Assembly: GCA_963971575.1 (NCBI GenBank)
Contig: OZ020622.1
Coordinates: 36,362,301-36,426,300 of the forward strand
DNA from: Liopterus haemorrhoidalis
Taxonomy: Eukaryota; Arthropoda; Insecta; Coleoptera; Dytiscidae
Reading direction: 5' to 3'
DNA: 64,000 bases
Position 1 is the stretch's first letter. Each line of letters begins with the position of its first letter. The notes under the pieces were generated by a model. It searched no databases and was not told where the DNA came from. It saw nothing but the letters and a program-made list of their open reading frames with translations. The position numbers were made by a program, and so were the translations under genes. Positions 44,043 to 53,527 of the stretch are shown here, one piece after another.

Positions 44043-44460
44043 ATTATTTTTACCGACCGCCAACATATATAAGGGAGGTATTGTGATCATACCGATTTTG
44101 ACATTTCGAGATTTCGATGGATCTCCACGAATTGAGGTCCCTACATAACGTTTTGATATTTTTTAGCATGATGTCTGTCGGTCTGTCTGTCCGTCTGTCC
44201 GTCCGTCCGTCTGTCCATCTGTCTGTATGTCTGTCAGTCTGTCCGTCCATCTGTCTGTGTACACGTGCAGAGTAAATTCGGGTAAAAGGATTTTTATGAA
44301 ATTTCATATTTAAGCTTCTGACATCAATGGCACGAGTTAATCAACTTTTGGTAAAAATCGGTTGACTAAAAATGGGAGTTTAACCTTGTCGATTTTAAGA
44401 TTTTTGCGAGTATTTCATAACAGAAAAATAATTCGAAAAAATTTATTCAACAAAAGTTGC
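44043..44460. repeat. Family T repeat, copy 1 (with TGTC/TCCG microsatellite)
   Basis: TACCGACCGCCAACATATAT then AGGGAGGTATTGTGATCATA, AGCATGATGTCTGTCGGTC-type run at 44165-44265 and GGTAAAAATCGGTTGACTAA. Copies: 58618-59250 and, inverted, 63030-63494. The full unit in copy 2 ends GCGGTCGGTCCTGTTGTGGC. Like family Q it pairs a microsatellite with a conserved flank; class unknown. Confidence 0.75.
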
Positions 44461-45040
44461 TATAAAAGTAATAACTAACAACATTATTAACCTTGGTGCG
44501 CCCCCTGGCATCAAGCGCCCTAATGACTTGCATTACCTGCAGAGTTCCTCCGGCCCTGCTGCCAGATCATCGGATTGCTTGGAAACGCTCGAATTGCTTG
44601 GAAACGCTGGGATTGCTCCAGCGGATCAATCGGATTGACTAAAAATAACTTATGTATACGCTCCGACTGACTTTATGAACGGCTCGGGAGCACTCGGATC
44701 GCTCAGATTAATCTGCCTGGCTAAACGTAAACGCCTATTGTTTACATCAAAAAAATTATTTTTGTTTACACGTAAACTATGGTGTAAATTTACATAATGT
44801 AGTCTACGCGCCTATCACTGTTTGTTACTATAAAGAAAAATAATGCGTAACATCTAAATAATTAAATATAATATATTTTATTAAAATTAATTTATCAATA
44901 CATATTGACTTGCTTTAATTTTATATACTTTTTCATTTATAAATTGTTTTATTATTAAAATTCTATTATTTTTAAAAATGTATCTGATAATAGGGTTCTG
45001 TAATTCAAATTACAATTGTTTACAAGAAAACAATGAGATA
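44461..45040. other. Intergenic sequence, nothing recognised
   Basis: 44540-44720 has repeated ATCGGATTGCTTGGAAACGC / CGGATTGACT / CGGATCGCTC motifs of an unassigned repeat; the rest is AT-rich. Confidence 0.4.
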
Positions 45041-45046
45041 AATTAT

Positions 45047-46042
45047 TATCTGTCTCATTTTGTAATACGGAACTAACAGTAAAAGTTCATTTTTTATGTT
45101 GTATATTGACAATACATTTATAATATTGTCATAGTATTGGTTCACATGGATACGCCAAAGTCTGTTTACACCACAACAGTCACCAAAGTAACCAGATCTA
45201 TGGTCTATTTCAAAGTAGAACAATGTGTGTAAGAAGATAGGAGCTGTTTGTCCTTGCTTCGGATTGGTTTAGATCGTCATCCCTATTACACTGTAAAAAT
45301 ATTGTTTTTAGTCCAAGTTGACAGATGTTCAGTGTCGTACATTGGAAATATATATTATTTATATTATTAAATTTTTCTCTTATATTTTGTTATTATTTAA
45401 ATATTTAGACTTTTATTTAATTCTTGGCGTAGATTTTATGGAGAAAATTCTCCATCTAATTTGTTTTTACGCAGTTATATATTTTTTAGGTTATCTGACA
45501 TATAAATATTTTTTGACACTTGACAATTAACATATCAAGAGATAGGACTAATGTGAGGCCAAAAGACAGCCCCAGCTGATTGTGCCCAAAGAAGAAGTTA
45601 TTGATCTAATTTTTAGACCTTCATATATACATATATTTTTAATTTTTATTTACAATAATTATTTAAATAAGAAACTTTTGCTCTGAAGATATATTGTTTG
45701 TTTTATTGATTTGTTTAAACTCTTTAGCTTATAGTACATAATTTTTAAAATTAATGTTTTTTAACTTTTTCAAATTTCCCATTAAACTGAATTTATGTCG
45801 TATAAATAACGTAAGTGTATTATCTGCCTCGTTTATTTCAATATCTTATTAACCTTTTTTATATTAAAAAAAAAATCACTTGCTAACCCAGTTGCTACGC
45901 CCATGCCCTAGTTGTAACTTATTTTAAATTTCCCGCTATACTATATTTGATCAGTGTAAATCGTACTCGGTTCGCAGCGCTATCTACTTTTTTCTACTTT
46001 GAAATATACCATAGTTTCGTATTACAAATTGAGACGGATTAT
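45047..46042. mobile_element. MITE family M4, copy c, with element U copy 2 inside
   Basis: Ends CTGTCTCATTTTGTAATACG and inverted CGTATTACAAATTGAGACGG. U copy 2 (45201-46011) begins TGGTCTATTTCAAAGTAGAA, ends GAAATATACCA and is flanked by TA; closing it restores AGATCTAGTTTCG, as in the other M4 copies. The outer MITE ends about 135 bp before the EXOC1 start codon. Confidence 0.85.
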
Positions 46043-46178
46043 ACAACAATTTATTTGGAAAAATATTTTACTTTTAAATCTACAGTCACGTCAATGTGTA
46101 TGGGTGGGTAGTAAATTTATATCGTGTGATCCGGGCTTGTGCCCATCAGACTTTGACGTTTACGTTTGACAGTTTGAC

Positions 46179-47024
46179 ATGTCTGTAAAAATGGCAACAG
46201 CACGGCATAGGTTACAAAAGGAAGTATTTGAACCAAACGGTGAAAAATTATTATCAATATGTCACGTAGAAAAATTATACAAGAAGAAAAAACAACCATC
46301 ATTTTTATGTATTGTATACAATTTAACAACACATGAAATATCAATAATTTTAATAAAACAAAATGACAAGAATTTTAAAAGAAAAAATACTTGGAAAATA
46401 CAAGAACTTAAAGGTTTGGATGGAAAAAATGAAAATCCTACTAATTTAGAATTAGATCTACAATTTGAAAAAATATTTCGATGGATAACCTTAAATCCAC
46501 AAGAACGAAAACATTTTGTAATGGAATTATGGAAACAATGCTGTAAATTCTTTCCGAAAGAAAGACCTGTATTCAAAAATGTTCCAGAATCATTATTAGA
46601 AGAAGATATTACAACACCAGAAATAAATAATACAAATAATATTGATTTAGAAATTGATATATCTGAAGATTTTCAAGCCATAACGGAAAAAGAGGAATCT
46701 GATTTAGCAAAATTGATGTCCGGATGTGAGTTTGCAATAAGTAATGCTGAAGCATTTATGGATATTATTGCACGAGATTTATCGCTGTTAGATGGTGAGA
46801 ATGTGCAATGTGTTCTTGCTTCTGAACCTCAGGTGGAGAGTTTAATGGAGTTAATGGAAGCTGCGATAAATGAAGCGGATAAAATTGAATCGAGGTTAGA
46901 TGAATATGACAAGATTTTATGTAATGTCAGGGATTCTATGGAAAAGATGGAAACTAAAAATAAAATGATTGAAATGGCTAATAAGAATAATCATAAACTT
47001 TTAGTAGAATTAGAGAAAATAGTG
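46179..47024 (+). CDS. EXOC1: Exocyst subunit Sec3, exon 1 (lipid-binding domain and coiled coil)
   Basis: Starts at MSVKMATARHRLQKEVFEPN; a second in-frame ATG four codons later would also fit the family start. Donor ATAGTG|GTAAGT, phase 0, 282 codons. Residues ~20-130 (GEKLLSICHVEKLYKKKKQP, FLCIVYNLTTHEISIILIKQ, LQFEKIFRWITLNPQERKHF) form the PH-like domain that in Sec3 binds PI(4,5)P2 and Rho GTPases at the plasma membrane. Residues ~170-282 (SGCEFAISNAEAFMDIIARD onward) are the conserved coiled-coil entry to the exocyst core. Sec3 is a subunit of the eight-part complex that tethers secretory vesicles before SNARE fusion. Closest recalled match is vertebrate EXOC1 along the whole exon. No TATA is obvious. 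Confidence 0.93.
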
Positions 47025-47544
47025 GTAAGTAATGTATTATTTATGTTACTAGTTCGCCGATAGTTATAAATTTACCCATAAAGGTTCTTATTTGAATCTC
47101 GGACAGACGGAATAGATTTTTTGGTGAATATTGTTCATCACGTTTCATATCCTGATGTGTTATTATCGATATATCTGAATATTTTACAAAAATAATTTAA
47201 AGCAAAAAATATTGTTCCAGGCAGAGCTAGAATTATTTGAAACAAAGTATATGAAATAGTATTTCAATTCTGGGATTTCAAATATTGTATTTCAAATGTT
47301 TGAAAAAATTGCTCTTAATATTTGGATTTGCAAATACTTTCTCCATGTATTTGTGAAATAATTCTATAAGTATTTAATATATTTTCTAGTATTTCAAATA
47401 TTCTCTAGTATAATATATTCTTTCATAGTATTTCATGCCACGTTCTTCTTAGTGTTCCTCTGATATTTCTTTTATGAGTCCTTACTTCAAAAACCGTTTT
47501 TGTTTCTCTTTTATGGTCCATTCTACACAGATGTCCATATTAGA
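47025..47544. other. EXOC1 intron 1, first part
   Basis: ATTTCAAATA motifs recur at 47250-47420, suggesting a decayed hAT end. Nothing else is supported. Confidence 0.4.
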
Positions 47545-47965
47545 GATGGGAATTTCAGCTCAGCTTGCGGAACCGGATCAGTGGAGGTCGTTTAGTTTGT
47601 TGAGCCTGTTCATTGATCCGGTTAAGTAAACATGTTTCCGAGACACAGGTCGGTCGTTAGTTCGTAGGTAGAACGTCGCTTAGAGCCGGCTCTTGCTTAG
47701 AGCCGGTTCTTGCAATATATGAACTGTACACATGATCCCGAGACACAGGTCGTTCGGTCGTAGGTAGAACGTCGCTTAGAGCCGGCTCTTGCAATATATG
47801 AACTGTAAACATGATCCCGAGACACAGGTCGGTCGGTCGTTCGGTCGTAGGTAGAACGTCGCTTAGAGCCGGTTCTTGCAATATATGAACTGTAAACATG
47901 ATCCCGAGACACAGGTCAATCAGTTGTCGGTCGTTCGCTCGTAGGTAGAACGTCGCTTAGCCCCG
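47545..47965. repeat. hAT-like left end followed by a ~100-bp minisatellite
   Basis: TAGAGATGGGAATTTCAGCT (from 47544) looks like a hAT terminus. It is followed by 3.5 units of AACATGATCCCGAGACACAG, GGTAGAACGTCGCTTAGAGC and CTCTTGCAATATATGAACTG. A (GGTC/GTTC)n stretch of variable length lies within each unit. The right end of the element was not found beyond the LTR element. Confidence 0.7.
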
Positions 47966-48354
47966 GCTCTTATCTAACATTTTTGAAACAAACAATTCAC
48001 TTTATGTAGCTACTGTATTTTAAACCAGATGTGTTAAGTTTATGGCGATGTTTATTGCCCTTATAAATCGGACATCTGGGATTTGGGCAATATTTTTAAT
48101 ATTTTTCTATAGTATGGTTGTAAAAAAATACAGACTAAGCCTATTAGTTTCAAATAAACTGCCCTGCAAATTGATGACAAAATACACTTTATGATAATAC
48201 ATTACAAGCCGAGTTCTCGCGAAGTTCAACATGACATCGATCCATATCCGGATCACTCCGGTCACTGCTCACAATCGCCCGACCAATCGTATCCTTGAAA
48301 CTTGAAACTATACAGTGAGCCGTGAGCCGGCTCATTTCAATTTGGTGAACCGTG

Positions 48355-48567
48355 TGTTATAAACTATATAAAGTTTATTGATATAAAAATGTTTACATTA
48401 GAATATATTGAGGTACACGTTCATAAGGTTTATTTCACTACACATTCGCACACAGATACTCTGCTTATTTGTTCACTGACACTGACCACCACACGTCACA
48501 TTGCACCGCCTTCTTATTCCTGCTTATCGTGCCGGTAGGTACTGCCTTTTTACGCGAATTTATATCA
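48355..48567 (-). repeat. 3' LTR of the Gypsy-type element
   Basis: Reads TGTTATAAACTATATAAAGT on + and ends GCGAATTTATATCA. The polyadenylation side of the antisense element. Confidence 0.92.
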
Positions 48568-48629
48568 TTCGGCCATCCTGGTTGTCGCCCGTCCTCGGCC
48601 GACGTAGTCGTCCAGGTATCTCGTTTTTT

Positions 48630-51395
48630 TTACACAGACTTAGACTTCTTCTTCTTCTTCTTTTTCGGCTTTTTACACACGGACTTCTTCTTCTTCTTTT
48701 TCTTCGGCTGCGGAAATTCACTTACGGCTCTTAGCTTCCTCGGGCCTGGTCGGATTCCTTCAGCTGACACGCGGAATCCAAGGAATTCCAATTCCTTGCG
48801 GCCAAACTCGCATTTGCTCGGCTTGAGCGTCAGCTTAGCTACTCTGAATGCCTCGAGCACTTTTCTCAGGCGTTCCAGCATTTCGTTCCAATTTGCAGCA
48901 GGTATCATCACATCGTCCATGTAACATAGCGCTATTTGGTTCCTCAGGTCGCCGAGAACTAAGTTCATCAACCTTGTGAACTCGAATGGTGCATTTACCA
49001 GACCAAACGTCATTCGCTCAAATTGGCCAGTTTCGTCCGGTGTAATGAATGCCGTCTTTTCCTTAGCTTCTTCGCTTAGCGGTATCTGCATATACCCGTG
49101 AGCTAAGTCCAACACAGTGAAGATGCGTGCACCCGCTAACTGTTCCAGCTGCTCATCTATGGACGGGATGGGCCATGTCTGCCTCTTGGTTTGGCTGTTC
49201 AGTCTCCTGTAGTCTACCACTAGCCTTGGTTCTCCGGTCTTTTTCCACACGACGAGTACAGGGCTCGCATATGGTGACCTCGTATCCTTGGCGATTCCAG
49301 ATTGCTTCCACTCTCGAACTGTCTCAGCTATGATGCGCCGATCTTCCGGAGACGTCTTGTAAGGTTTCGTTCTTACCGGCTGACTACCTTCGACTTCAGT
49401 TATCTCCATCTCAACTAGATCGGTACAACCCAGTTCGTTGATATTTCTGGCGAAACAATCTTGATATTCGGATAATAATTCCAATAGCTGCGCTCTTTCT
49501 GGTGACGTCACGGAGTCATCAATCTTTATTTCCTTCTCGATGGAATTTGGTCGTTCCTCCTCTGCACGCAGATAACTTGGAGCTTTCACGCATACTTCCT
49601 CAGCACGAGCCAAAACTTGTCCCTTGAGTACCTTTTTCGGGCAATCAGTAAAGTTACTCACCGGAACCTCAGCGTAACCATCTTTGGCTTCGAACATTGC
49701 TCCTAATCCTGTTCGACTTTCCACTGCGTAGTTCCCTGGTTCCTTGATTTCAACTCGTACGTAGTGTACTGCACGAGCTGGTATCGTTTCACCTTTTGTT
49801 GCTCGTAAAGTAACTCGACTCACCGGTTCTAAGTCCAGGTCCTTGAAAGGGTAACTTGATGCATTTCCGAACCTCAAAACATCACCACTTTTCACGTATG
49901 CGATGTGTGGTAACTCTGTCCACGATCGACCTACAATGACCTCCACAGGTTGAGCGTGATCTGGAACAACTAAGATTTCGATGTTGCACGCCAAGATATC
50001 ATCGATACTCAGGTCCGCTGTGGCTTTACCGATCGTTGAAGCCGCTTCGTTGACTGTGTTCCCAAACCCAAATATCGGGTACGATACTTGCGTTACCTGC
50101 AGGCCAGCTTGCAATGCTACGGTCGCTCGAACGATACAACTTGAACTACCAGTATCTACGAGTCCTTTAAACGATCGACCGTTGATCAATACATCCTTTA
50201 TGTATTTGCCAGCATCGTCTACTGATGTCGCTGTGACCATTGACCGCTTCTTTTCCTCTGTCTGCTTAGCGAGCGGACAATCTCGTTGGAAGTGCCCCTC
50301 TGACTTGCAACCTCGGCACACGATAGGTTTTTTTGGCTCTGGACAATCCCTTGATAAGTGGCCTAACTTATTACAATTGTAACACCTCCTATCGCGCGAT
50401 GGTATGTTTTTCGCTGTTACCTTCTGACGTGTATCTTCGTTTCTCGTGACACCGTCACGTTTTTCCACCGAATTGTCTTTGGCGCGTTTTTCTGATGAGA
50501 ATCGTTCCACACGGTTCTTCTCTACTCGTTCACAGAGTTGAATCGCGGCCAACAATTCATCCTCATCAGCGCAAATTCGTGCCACTAACTCTGCACACAG
50601 CGCTTTGGATCGGAGTCCTGTCAATATCTGCTCTTGCGACTCGGAGAAGTTGAGTCCCAAGTCCCTACACAAGCGTATTTTGGAGTACACGTACTCCGCC
50701 GTCGATTCGCCGGTTTTTTGCACTCGCGAGGTCATCCTTTCCCACCTCTCTGGTAGAGTACCGTCTCGGGCAAACGATTTTCGGAATTGAGCCTCAAATT
50801 CCTCCCACGTATTCAGGCTCTCAATACGTCCTAGATACCACTCTTTGGCGCCTTTTACCAAATGGAGTCGAGCAGTTTCCAGCTTGAAGGCCGCTGGCCA
50901 CTGATGACTTACCGCTGTACGTAACAGTGACTCTAACCATGCCTTTGCAACGCTCGGTCCACCATCACCGGAAAAATCCTCTATCGACTTGGATAAATCG
51001 GGCATCACGCAGTAAGTCACTTCGGGCATTGTTGATGATGTCGGAGTTGCAAATTGTTGCGTGTTATTGTTACGCATCTGTTGTTGCATCATATTCATGG
51101 TCGCCATCATAGATTCCATCATACGCAGAATCGTGATATCGTTTGTTGATGCAATGCTTGACCCTGATGCTCCAGCGCCGCCATCTTGATGCTCGCTTTC
51201 CGTGTCGGCACCACTTCGTGAATTCTCACCCTGGCCACTTGTTGTATCGTCACTCACCATGCTCCTTGTTACTGGAGGTCCCATATTACAACTGCAAATG
51301 TTCTTTACGCGACGCGAACGCGTTTCACTTTCTTTAATCGTACGCAACGAACAGTTTTTTCTCTCACACAGAGAAACAACACGAGTTTTTAGCAC
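48630..51395 (-). CDS. Fused gag-protease-RT ORF of the Gypsy-type element, truncated after RT
   Basis: 921 codons on -. The likely true start is MGPPVTRSMVSDDTTSG, 38 codons in. Gag: SVAKAWLESLLRTAVSHQWP and FEAQFRKSFARDGTLPERWE, then two CCHC knuckles (CYNCNKLGHLSRDC, CRGCKSEGHFQRDC). Protease: KGLVDTGSSSCIVRATV. RT: PRLVVDYRRLNSQT, FTVLDLAHGYMQIPL, FGLVNAPFEFTRLMN and CYMDDVMIPA. The product passes LEFLGFRVSAEGI, then derails at FPQPKKKKKKK into a lysine-rich tail coded by (CTT)n. Normally the RT-RNase H connection would follow. No integrase exists anywhere in the copy. Confidence 0.92.
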   Translation of the reverse strand: MLKTRVVSLCERKNCSLRTIKESETRSRRVKNICSCNMGPPVTRSMVSDDTTSGQGENSRSGADTESEHQDGGAGASGSSIASTNDITILRMMESMMATMNMMQQQMRNNNTQQFATPTSSTMPEVTYCVMPDLSKSIEDFSGDGGPSVAKAWLESLLRTAVSHQWPAAFKLETARLHLVKGAKEWYLGRIESLNTWEEFEAQFRKSFARDGTLPERWERMTSRVQKTGESTAEYVYSKIRLCRDLGLNFSESQEQILTGLRSKALCAELVARICADEDELLAAIQLCERVEKNRVERFSSEKRAKDNSVEKRDGVTRNEDTRQKVTAKNIPSRDRRCYNCNKLGHLSRDCPEPKKPIVCRGCKSEGHFQRDCPLAKQTEEKKRSMVTATSVDDAGKYIKDVLINGRSFKGLVDTGSSSCIVRATVALQAGLQVTQVSYPIFGFGNTVNEAASTIGKATADLSIDDILACNIEILVVPDHAQPVEVIVGRSWTELPHIAYVKSGDVLRFGNASSYPFKDLDLEPVSRVTLRATKGETIPARAVHYVRVEIKEPGNYAVESRTGLGAMFEAKDGYAEVPVSNFTDCPKKVLKGQVLARAEEVCVKAPSYLRAEEERPNSIEKEIKIDDSVTSPERAQLLELLSEYQDCFARNINELGCTDLVEMEITEVEGSQPVRTKPYKTSPEDRRIIAETVREWKQSGIAKDTRSPYASPVLVVWKKTGEPRLVVDYRRLNSQTKRQTWPIPSIDEQLEQLAGARIFTVLDLAHGYMQIPLSEEAKEKTAFITPDETGQFERMTFGLVNAPFEFTRLMNLVLGDLRNQIALCYMDDVMIPAANWNEMLERLRKVLEAFRVAKLTLKPSKCEFGRKELEFLGFRVSAEGIRPGPRKLRAVSEFPQPKKKKKKKSVCKKPKKKKKKKSKSV
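48640..48712. repeat. Duplicated (CTT)n segment replacing the 3' part of pol
   Basis: GACTTCTTCTTCTTCTT-type runs occur twice, separated by CGGCTTTTTACACACGGACT. This is the deletion junction of the retroelement. Confidence 0.8.
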
Positions 51396-51524
51396 TCAGC
51401 CACACACAGTTAGCTAAAATGCGTAAAATCAATCACTTGTTCAAGCTACGTTACACAAATGTTACTTTTTTCACACAGAACAAAGCACATGTTCGGCACT
51501 TGAATTACAATCCCGCTTCTGAGA

Positions 51525-51737
51525 TGTTATAAACTATATAAAGTTTATTGATATAAAAATGTTTACATTAGAATATATTGAGGTACACGTTCATAAGGTT
51601 TATTTCACTACACATTCGCACACAGATACTCTGCTTATTTGTTCACTGACACTGACCACCACACGTCACATTGCACCGCCTTCTTATTCCTGCTTATCGT
51701 GCCGGTAGGTACTGCCTTTTTACGCGAATTTATATCA
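51525..51737 (-). repeat. 5' LTR of the Gypsy-type element
   Basis: Identical by eye to 48355-48567. TATATAAAG near its inner end is on + and not a promoter for the antisense element; TATAAATTCGCG lies at the very start on -. Confidence 0.92.
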
Positions 51738-52295
51738 CGTGTCACTTCGGTCAGTTTACTGAGCCGGCTCAATGAGTCCATACTACCTCAATTGACTTTG
51801 TTCTTATTAAATGCTTCATGGGAACTGTTCCTAGATTCTCTCTACAAACCGTATTTCTAATTCAGTCATGTTTCGTTTTAACTGCTATCTTTCTCAGGAA
51901 TATAATTTTTGTAGCTCTTTTTACTACTTAGTTTTTCTGTCATCGTCCATGACTCCGATACGTTTTAACATACGTATCTGAACTGGAACTTTTTGAAAAA
52001 TAGTACTTTGATTTTTGGTTGGAGAATTTTGAAAATTAGTAACTTTTATAGTTTTAATGAGGGTTTTGATCATTTTGTTTAGCAAAAACACACTTTAGTC
52101 TTTAAAAATTAAGCTTGTGACAACAAAAGTAAAAGTTCCATTTAGTTTTGCTTTAACATTTGGAATAGCCTATATATATTAATTTGTTTTATATAATTAT
52201 GTTTTCTATTGTAGTAACATTTTCTGTCACTATGAATAATATATGAAAAGAACTTTTATTTTTATGCTTTCCATTTTCACAAATTTTCTTTTTAG
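51738..52295. other. EXOC1 intron 1, last part
   Basis: 51738-51790 continues the older repeat around the LTR element (GAGCCGGCTC). 51975-52175 holds a decayed M1-type MITE: CTGAACTGGAACTTTTTGAA and, inverted, AAATGTTAAAGC-like end with GGAATAGCC. Confidence 0.4.
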
Positions 52296-52539
52296 AGTCA
52301 GTTAGATTTGTCACACGAACATCAAATTACATTAATAGAAGCCGAACTAACAACACCACAAGGTCTAGCGGCTGCTATTAAAGCTGGAAATGCATTAAGA
52401 GCTGCAATGAACTGTGAACTACATCCAGCATTACTGAAGTTGACGGCTGTGCAAGAACAACGAAAAAGATTTGAGAAAAATAAGGACAAATATTCACATA
52501 GTATTTCGAGACAGTTGAATAATATGTTTATTCATTTAG
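52296..52539 (+). CDS. EXOC1: Exocyst subunit Sec3, exon 2
   Basis: Acceptor TTTTTAG|AGTCAG, donor TTTAG|GTAAGC, 244 bases, enters in phase 0 and leaves one base. Encodes SQLDLSHEHQITLIEAELTT, AALIKAG-like AAIKAGNALRAAMNCELHPA and SHSISRQLNNMFIHLG, the helical block after the coiled coil in Sec3 homologues. Confidence 0.92.
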
Positions 52540-53015
52540 GTAAGCGTTTACAATTTTCAAACTTGTCTATTTAAGTCAGAGAGTCGAACCGGAACCAAAC
52601 CGAAAACCGAAATTAACCGGAATTTTTAACAAAACCAGAACGTAAAATTGCTAAATTTAAAAACCGAAGCCGGAACGAAATGAAAATAACGGTTAATTTC
52701 GGTTAGAACGAAAAAAAAAAATAACGGTTTATTTCGGTTCAATTTATTTATTTTTTTATTAAATTAATTCATTAATCCCTTTCTTTAATTCTCCCTGATG
52801 AAATGTAATGCTTCTTTCGTAAGCGTAAGAGTAACCCCTACTCCTTTATTTGACACTGCCTACCAGTGTTCCCACTTGTTTGTCATAAATTTATGGTGCA
52901 GCATTGCCTGAATTATTATTACTAATAAAAAAAATCATGGCCTTCTCCTATGAAGAACATCGTGACTGGAATGTAGCAGTAACGGTTCTACTGTAATTTA
53001 ATATTTTTCTTTTAG

Positions 53016-53461
53016 GAAACGATAAAGGAGAAGGAGCAACAGAAGACCTAACTTTACCCAATCATTCTCAAATTCACAAAGAACTTTTAGTATACACCGA
53101 ATTAATGCACTGGTCAAAAGCAATGGACCGAAAAGCCTATCTTGCTTTACGTAAAGTCTACACCGATTCCATTGGCAAACTTTACGACAGAGACCTAAAA
53201 TGCTTCTTTGAACAAGCTTTACATCTTGTACTAGGAGATGAATTAGCGAGAACCAAAGCACAGAATGTTAAACAAAGTTCGACAATTGCGTTATTAGGAT
53301 TGGATAGAGAGCAATGGCCGGTGGAAGCAGATGTAAATGATAGACAAAGATATGAAGCAATATTGGAAAGAGTTTTGGCGCAGTTAGAACCAGTTTGTTT
53401 GAGTGAACAACAGTTTTGTGTTTCATTTTTCCAGTTAGATGTTGTAAGCCCGAGTGCAAAG
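53016..53461 (+). CDS. EXOC1: Exocyst subunit Sec3, exon 3
   Basis: Acceptor CTTTTAG|GAAACG; donor GCAAAG|GTATGT; 446 bases, leaves phase 0. LTLPNHSQIHKELLVYTELM, KVYTDSIGKLYDRDLKCFFE and ERVLAQLEPVCLSEQQFCVS match conserved parts of the Sec3 C-terminal helical rods. The Ser-rich insert found here in the vertebrate protein is short. A truncated family Q end begins 15 bases after the donor. Confidence 0.92.
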
Positions 53462-53527
53462 GTATGTATTTTAAGGTTTCTTACGTATAACCAAAAAACC
53501 TTTATACCGTCAGTCATGTGTCTGTAT

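Larger units (their letters stand above)
48355..51737 (-). mobile_element. Gypsy-type LTR retrotransposon with identical LTRs, internally deleted
   Basis: LTRs 48355-48567 and 51525-51737 are 213 bp each, TG...CA, and I see no difference between them. The 4-bp CGTG flanks both sides. On -, the 5' LTR is followed by TCTCAGAAGCGGGATTG, which resembles the complement of a tRNA-Leu 3' region and may be the primer site. The internal part has gag, protease and RT in one frame. RNase H, integrase and the normal 3' region are missing. The element lies in EXOC1 intron 1, antisense to it, inside an older hAT-like repeat. Confidence 0.93.

Noticed and set aside
49981..50382. Frame on + inside the retroelement.
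   Set aside because: Antisense shadow of gag/protease.
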